DNA from: Candidatus Zixiibacteriota bacterium
GTDB lineage: Bacteria > Zixibacteria > MSB-5A5 > UM-FILTER-46-8
Direction of reading: 5' to 3'
Length of the DNA: 48,846 nucleotides
NCBI GenBank assembly: GCA_014730175.1
Contig: WJIR01000223.1
Span: 1 to 48,846 of the forward strand
The position numbers were made by a program, and so were the translations under genes. The notes under the pieces were generated by a model that saw only the letters and a list, made by a program, of their open reading frames with translations, did no database searches and was not told where the DNA came from. Within the stretch, counting starts at the first letter, position 1. Each line of letters starts with the position of its first letter. Of this stretch, positions 44,043-48,846 are shown piece after piece.

Positions 44043-44246
44043 GTAGGGTGGGTCGATGCAATTATCATAGCAGTTCCGAAGTTCGTTCCTGATAAGTATC
44101 ATTCGCGCTGAGGTATATATAGTTTAACCCACCATTTCAATTGATACAAAGAAGGTGGGTCAAATAGTGCGCGCAGCAGATGCATGACCAAGGATGTATT
44201 TGAAATCACCATTGCAGATCTCTCCAATTAAGGCGACCCACCCTAC
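44043..44246. repeat. MITE-like inverted-repeat element
   Basis: 13-bp perfect inverted ends gtagggtgggtcg (44043-44055) / cgacccaccctac (44234-44246), with an internal acccacc (44127-44133) / ggtgggt (44154-44160) pair. Confidence 0.65.
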
Positions 44247-44303
44247 CGGACACACCTTGCAAGGGCCTCGGGTGGAGACACCCGACCTCACGTTTATGCT
44301 GAA

Positions 44304-44512
44304 GGATACCAAACATGCTTATCTCCTCGCCTGCGGCTTCGAGCCAGGCATGCCTCCCTTGTGGAAACAGAAACACACCCCGTCTTCGCCTCGCGTTCCG
44401 CGGGATGAAGCAAACCCTCCCAGAGGGGAATTTATGTTGGCGGCTTCGGCTGCGGATATATCATGTAAGTCAGGAATAAACCAGAGGTTTACAAGTTCCG
44501 ACCTCGTCGTCT
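44304..44512. repeat. Dispersed GC-rich intergenic repeat, copy 2
   Basis: Colinear with 19145-19328: gataccaaacatgcttatctcctcgcctgcggcttcgag...acacaccccgtcttcgcctcgcgttccgcggga...caggaataaaccagaggtttacaagttccgacctc. Confidence 0.75.
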
Positions 44513-44614
44513 CATGAATTGACTTGTCTATTTAATCTGACCATATTAAATTTTAATAATTTGGCGGATATTGGGAATTCCGATTTGATTTTTGCGTATA
44601 AGATTGTTGGAAAT

Positions 44615-46609
44615 ATGAGTTCTTTTAAATTAAATAGCATTTATACTCCAAAAGGTGATCAGCCACAGGCGATACAGGAACTAAGCGATGGTTTAAAAAG
44701 GGGTGATAAGTTCCAGACACTTCTGGGAGTTACCGGTTCGGGTAAAACTTTCACCATGGCGAATGTAATCGCTAATTATGGAAAGCCGACCCTGGTTATA
44801 TCCCACAACAAGACGCTGGCAGCGCAGCTTTTCGGGGAATTAAAAGCTTATTTCCCGGACAATGCTGTGGAATTTTTCATCAGTTATTACGATTATTACC
44901 AGCCGGAAGCTTATGTTCCTACCACTGACGTCTATATTGAAAAGGATACTTCGATCAACGAAGATATTGATAGGTTAAGACTGCGTGCAACTTCATCCCT
45001 GCTGGAGCGAGAGGATGTTATCATCGTCGCTTCGGTTTCCTGTATCTACGGATTGGGTTCACCGGAGGACTGGCAGGAGATGATGGTTTTCGTTGAAGTC
45101 GGGCAGGAGATGGAGCGGAATAAGTTCCTTCGGCAATTGGTGGATATTCATTATGCCAGGAACGATATCGAATTCGGGCGCGGTACTTTTCGAGTGCGGG
45201 GCGATGTGGTCGAGATACATCCGGCTTACGAGGAAGACGCAATCAGAATAGAGTTTTTCGGCGATGAAATTGATAAAATATCGACCGTTAATATCCTAAC
45301 CGGGGAAATCACCGCGGAGAAGCAAAAGGTTGGTATTTTCCCCGCCAAACATTTTGTTACCACCCGTCCGAAGCTGGAAAGGGCGATTAATCAAATTCAG
45401 GCGGAATTGGATGAGAGGCTGGAGTATTTCCGAAGCGAAAACAAGCTGCTGGAAGCCCAGCGCCTTGCTATGCGAACCAAATATGATATCGAGATGATGC
45501 TGGAGATTGGCTATTGCAGCGGCATCGAGAATTACAGCCGGCACCTCTCCGGAAGAAAAAAGGGGGAGCGCCCATATACACTGATAGATTTCTTTCCGGA
45601 TGAGTTCCTGACAATAATCGATGAATCTCATCAGACCGTTCCTCAGATCAGGGGAATGTTCAACGGGGATCGTTCAAGAAAGGAAACGCTGGTTGAATAT
45701 GGATTCCGTCTACCATCGGCGCTGGATAACAGACCTCTTTACTTTGAGGAATTCGAATCGCTTCAGAACCAGGTTATCTTCGTATCCGCCACGCCCGGGG
45801 ATTTTGAAATAAAAAGATCGGACGGGGTGATTGTGGAGCAAATTATCCGCCCTACCGGACTGCTCGATCCTGCTATTGTTATCAAACCGGCGAGTAATCA
45901 GGTTGATGACCTGGTTGAGCAGATTAAAACACGAGTGACGAACAAAGAGAGAGTCCTGGTTACTACGTTGACCAAACGGATGGCTGAGGATTTGAGCGAC
46001 TACCTTGCCAAGCTGAATGTGCGCGTTAAATATCTTCATTCGGAGATAGATGCTATCGACCGGGTGGAGATTCTGCGGGATCTAAGGTTAGCGGAATTCG
46101 ATGTGCTTGTGGGGATCAACCTCCTTAGAGAGGGATTGGATTTACCCGAAGTATCCCTGGTTGCTATCCTCGATGCAGATAAGGAAGGATTCCTGCGTTC
46201 GGAAAGGTCGCTGATACAGACGGCGGGAAGGGCGGCGAGAAACCGTGCCGGCGAGGTGATCCTTTACGCGGATAGGGTAACAGATTCAATTCGCAAAACA
46301 GTTGAAGAAACCGAACGCCGACGGAAATTGCAGGAGGAATTCAATACCGAGCACGGAATCGAGCCGCAGACTATCTTTAAATCCAGACAGGAGATATTGC
46401 AATCTACCACATTTGCGGATTCAAAAACGGTGCGCGAGAAGGAATGGGTCAATTTAAGAGAATATGAAACCTACGCTCCAAGCGAACGTGTTATTATAAT
46501 AAAGGAAGAGATGGAGAAAGCTGCCGACAACCTTGAGTTTGAAAAAGCAGCAGCGTTGCGGGATGAATTGATGAGGTTAAGAGAAGAATTGAGGGAGAAA
46601 ATGAAATGA
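44615..46609 (+). CDS. uvrB: Excinuclease ABC subunit B
   Basis: From [116 protein letters not shown]-terminal UVR motif. The listed ORF's extra N-terminus looks artefactual. Confidence 0.98.
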   Translation: MSSFKLNSIYTPKGDQPQAIQELSDGLKRGDKFQTLLGVTGSGKTFTMANVIANYGKPTLVISHNKTLAAQLFGELKAYFPDNAVEFFISYYDYYQPEAYVPTTDVYIEKDTSINEDIDRLRLRATSSLLEREDVIIVASVSCIYGLGSPEDWQEMMVFVEVGQEMERNKFLRQLVDIHYARNDIEFGRGTFRVRGDVVEIHPAYEEDAIRIEFFGDEIDKISTVNILTGEITAEKQKVGIFPAKHFVTTRPKLERAINQIQAELDERLEYFRSENKLLEAQRLAMRTKYDIEMMLEIGYCSGIENYSRHLSGRKKGERPYTLIDFFPDEFLTIIDESHQTVPQIRGMFNGDRSRKETLVEYGFRLPSALDNRPLYFEEFESLQNQVIFVSATPGDFEIKRSDGVIVEQIIRPTGLLDPAIVIKPASNQVDDLVEQIKTRVTNKERVLVTTLTKRMAEDLSDYLAKLNVRVKYLHSEIDAIDRVEILRDLRLAEFDVLVGINLLREGLDLPEVSLVAILDADKEGFLRSERSLIQTAGRAARNRAGEVILYADRVTDSIRKTVEETERRRKLQEEFNTEHGIEPQTIFKSRQEILQSTTFADSKTVREKEWVNLREYETYAPSERVIIIKEEMEKAADNLEFEKAAALRDELMRLREELREKMK

Positions 46610-47472
46610 AGAAGTTGATTGCATTGTTTTTAATGTCTGCCGCTATCTATGTAGCATGCGGTGATAGTCCAACGTACGAACCATACGATGATGAAGAAGC
46701 TTTGATTGATATCGTAACCAAGGATTATCCCACGCTTTTTGAGACTAATCTCATCAACACCGGCATCCCTGATACCACTGAGCTTGCCAGACTGGATGAC
46801 CTCCGTATTCTTCATTATTGGAGAGATGTAACCGGCAATAATCCACATTATGACATAAACGCCAATTACCCGGAATCCCTCGGAACAACACCATACGCGA
46901 TAGTGACCGTAACCGACAGCATTGAAATGGATATCCATGTCATAGCGGAGGACACAACTGCTGATTCCCTGGTGCGTATTACTAAACCGGTATACGAGAA
47001 AATCCAGGTTAAGGGAAGGATGGAGCAATGGGGAACTCAGTATGACTCACGCAACGGCTGGATAATGCAGGATATTTCCAATGCTAAGGGATCGTCCGGC
47101 TCGGCGTATAATGCAATTTCAAGTGTAAACCTCTACTCCCTGTCCACCGGTGATATCACTATCTATGAAAGCCAGATGACCTCCTTAACTCCGATAACAT
47201 CAATAATAAACACCACTAAAAATCAGGAGGTAACGATAACGGTTCAGGGCGTCAGTTTCAATGATACAATCAGTTTTCATGTGGGTAGGGATGAATATGA
47301 AGTGTTTATCCCGGAGTATATCGGGGACAACACCTACCAGGGAGTAATCACCACCCCGGATTATTCCGGATATTTTCATATAACAGTTGATGTAATACGG
47401 AAGAATACGCTTGCTATTGAGTCGACCCATCAATTTTGCAGATGGTCGATATTATTGTTTATACCGAGTTAA
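46606..47472 (+). CDS. Putative lipoprotein, unknown function
   Basis: [22 protein letters not shown] lipoprotein-like signal; ATGA overlap with the uvrB stop. The C-terminus may be frameshifted (see findings). Confidence 0.7.
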   Translation: MKKLIALFLMSAAIYVACGDSPTYEPYDDEEALIDIVTKDYPTLFETNLINTGIPDTTELARLDDLRILHYWRDVTGNNPHYDINANYPESLGTTPYAIVTVTDSIEMDIHVIAEDTTADSLVRITKPVYEKIQVKGRMEQWGTQYDSRNGWIMQDISNAKGSSGSAYNAISSVNLYSLSTGDITIYESQMTSLTPITSIINTTKNQEVTITVQGVSFNDTISFHVGRDEYEVFIPEYIGDNTYQGVITTPDYSGYFHITVDVIRKNTLAIESTHQFCRWSILLFIPS

Positions 47473-47704
47473 TTCCGTATTATCGGAAGCCGGCTTATAA
47501 TCCATTGACAAGGCTAAATATTTTGGAACAATAGCTGTGGACTGCGTGTATAAATATTGAACCGGCGATGATATACCCGCCATCGTTGGTTTAAAGGCGA
47601 ACACGGGAAACCCCCGTAGGTTCGGGTCCAGAGAATCGCCGCGTAAAGCGGCGGTTCTTAAAAACACTAAACTAATTGCCTTTTTCATTTTTGCCTCCTA
47701 CTGA

Positions 47705-47738
47705 AAGGACCGGATATTTTCCGGTCCTTCTTTTTTTA
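47705..47738 (+). terminator. Rho-independent terminator
   Basis: aaggaccgga-tatttt-ccggtcctt followed by cttttttt. Confidence 0.85.
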
Positions 47739-48444
47739 TGCAATACATGGCAGTACGATTTCTTCGTAGCCGAAGGTTTGCCCTTCGTTGGTGTAATAGG
47801 AATGTAGGTCAGCAGATTGCTGCGGATATTATATTCCCCTCCGGAGGAGGCAATTTCATCCCGCATTCTGTGCGATGAAATTAGGCTGCGTAAAATCATC
47901 ACTCTCAAAATCCCCATCGAAAAAAAATTAAAAAATTTGTTAGATATCGGGGCTGAATGTCACTCAATAATAAAGACCGAAACCAAAAAGGAGTTTCCCA
48001 AAATGGAGATTAAAGTAATCTTGTTAATAATTCTTGGATTGCAGATACCGGTTGGTTGTATGATAGGCGCTGCCATGAGGTACAGGGGGCAGTAGTAGGA
48101 AGGGGGGTGCGTTCAGTAATATGTTCGCCTGCCTGTTTGCGATAATCTCGGGGGCGAGTATGTTAATGAAAAACAGTCGCTGTCGGGTACGAGCTGTCCG
48201 ACAGCGAGGATTTAGGCTGGCGGTTTTTCCGCCTTCGGCGGGCTTGTCCCTGACCTGGGTCCAAGGGCAGGCTGGGGACTCGCCCCCGTTATTGATTCCG
48301 AAGTCGAAAGGAGGTGACGACGGTACGAACATAGGTTAATCCTCTCTTTTGCGGACCTATACAACAAAGGAAATTAACAATACGAGGCAGTCCTACAATC
48401 AATGGGAGAAACTTACATAACAATAAACATAAATTATAATACTA

Positions 48445-48624
48445 ATGACCATCGTCGCTTTGATGGCGCTCGTCATCTCGGTAATTTGCTTTGCTGAGGA
48501 GATTAAATAGCCGCAACATTTTATAGTAACCAACTTCGTACCTACAAGACCCGCAGTTGCTGATTTAGATGGAGATAGTGATAATGATATCCTGTATGCC
48601 GACTGGGAGCATGATACACGATGA
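48445..48624 (+). pseudogene. Remnant of an exported FG-GAP/VCBS-type protein
   Basis: MTIVALMALVISVICFAEEIK* (signal-like, TAG at 48508-48510), then PQHFIVTNFVPTRPAVADLDGDSDNDILYADWEHDTR* in the same frame; the DLDGDSDNDILYA segment is FG-GAP-like. Confidence 0.55.
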
Positions 48625-48712
48625 TTGTTCGCGCTGGAGGATCGTTTTTTATACCGGATCAATGGACAAGCTCAAAGCGCTTATCTGTTGATCACCAATA
48701 GGTTATAAAATA

Positions 48713-48786
48713 AGCGGGAGACGGGATTCGAACCCGCGACCAACAGCTTGGAAGGCTGTGACTCTAGCCAGCTGAGTTACTCCCGC
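48713..48786 (-). tRNA. tRNA-Gly (anticodon TCC)
   Basis: Reverse complement gcgggagtaactcagctggctagagtcacagcctTCCaagctgttggtcgcgggttcgaatcccgtctcccgct folds as a cloverleaf; 74 nt. Confidence 0.95.
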
Positions 48787-48846
48787 GAACATTCTACAAT
48801 AATAATCCTTTTTTTAAACAGGTCAAGAGAATTTCTTATCAAAATA

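Noticed and set aside
44194-44517. 107-aa plus-strand ORF upstream of uvrB
   Set aside because: Covers the end of the inverted-repeat element and the dispersed repeat; the matching repeat at 19145 does not preserve it as a protein.
44519-44614. N-terminal 32-aa extension of the uvrB ORF
   Set aside because: UvrB homology begins at [20 protein letters not shown] (44615); the upstream residues do not resemble UvrB.
19145-48300. Possible CRISPR array among the repeats
   Set aside because: The repeats are dispersed and irregular in spacing with no direct-repeat/spacer periodicity, and no cas genes are present.
48024-48339. Overlapping small ORFs on both strands near the right end
   Set aside because: Consist largely of ctgtcgggtacgagctgtccgacag-type palindromic repeat DNA; no coding signature.

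Overview
This 48.8-kb bacterial window is mostly chromosomal housekeeping genes plus a cluster of secreted proteins. T9SS-type C-terminal tails suggest an FCB-superphylum relative (inference). From left to right it contains: a partial metK and ahcY; tRNA-Ser(GGA); a long KamA-family radical SAM protein; a tightly overlapping mevalonate operon (fni, an HMG-CoA reductase::mevalonate kinase fusion, mvaD, phosphomevalonate kinase); an L-threonine-dehydrogenase-like SDR; groESL with a perfect CIRCE operator; five large secreted proteins with T9SS-like tails that share an unnamed ~110-aa module; RDD, GlmM-like, ornithine cyclodeaminase-like and DUF3078-like genes; an etfA-asnA-gatD-gatE run with an archaeal-type GatDE amidotransferase; MscS, CorA and degenerate histidine-kinase-like genes; uvrB with an overlapping lipoprotein gene; and tRNA-Gly(TCC). 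Intergenic regions carry several dispersed hairpin-rich, MITE-like repeat families. The strongest candidates for follow-up are (1) the HMGR::MVK fusion in a compact mevalonate operon, (2) the asnA-gatD-gatE amide-aminoacyl supply locus, (3) the shared module placed just before the sorting domain in five secreted proteins, and (4) the MITE-like repeats. No CRISPR array, prophage, transposase or rRNA was recognised. All calls come from reading motifs by eye; no database searches were run.
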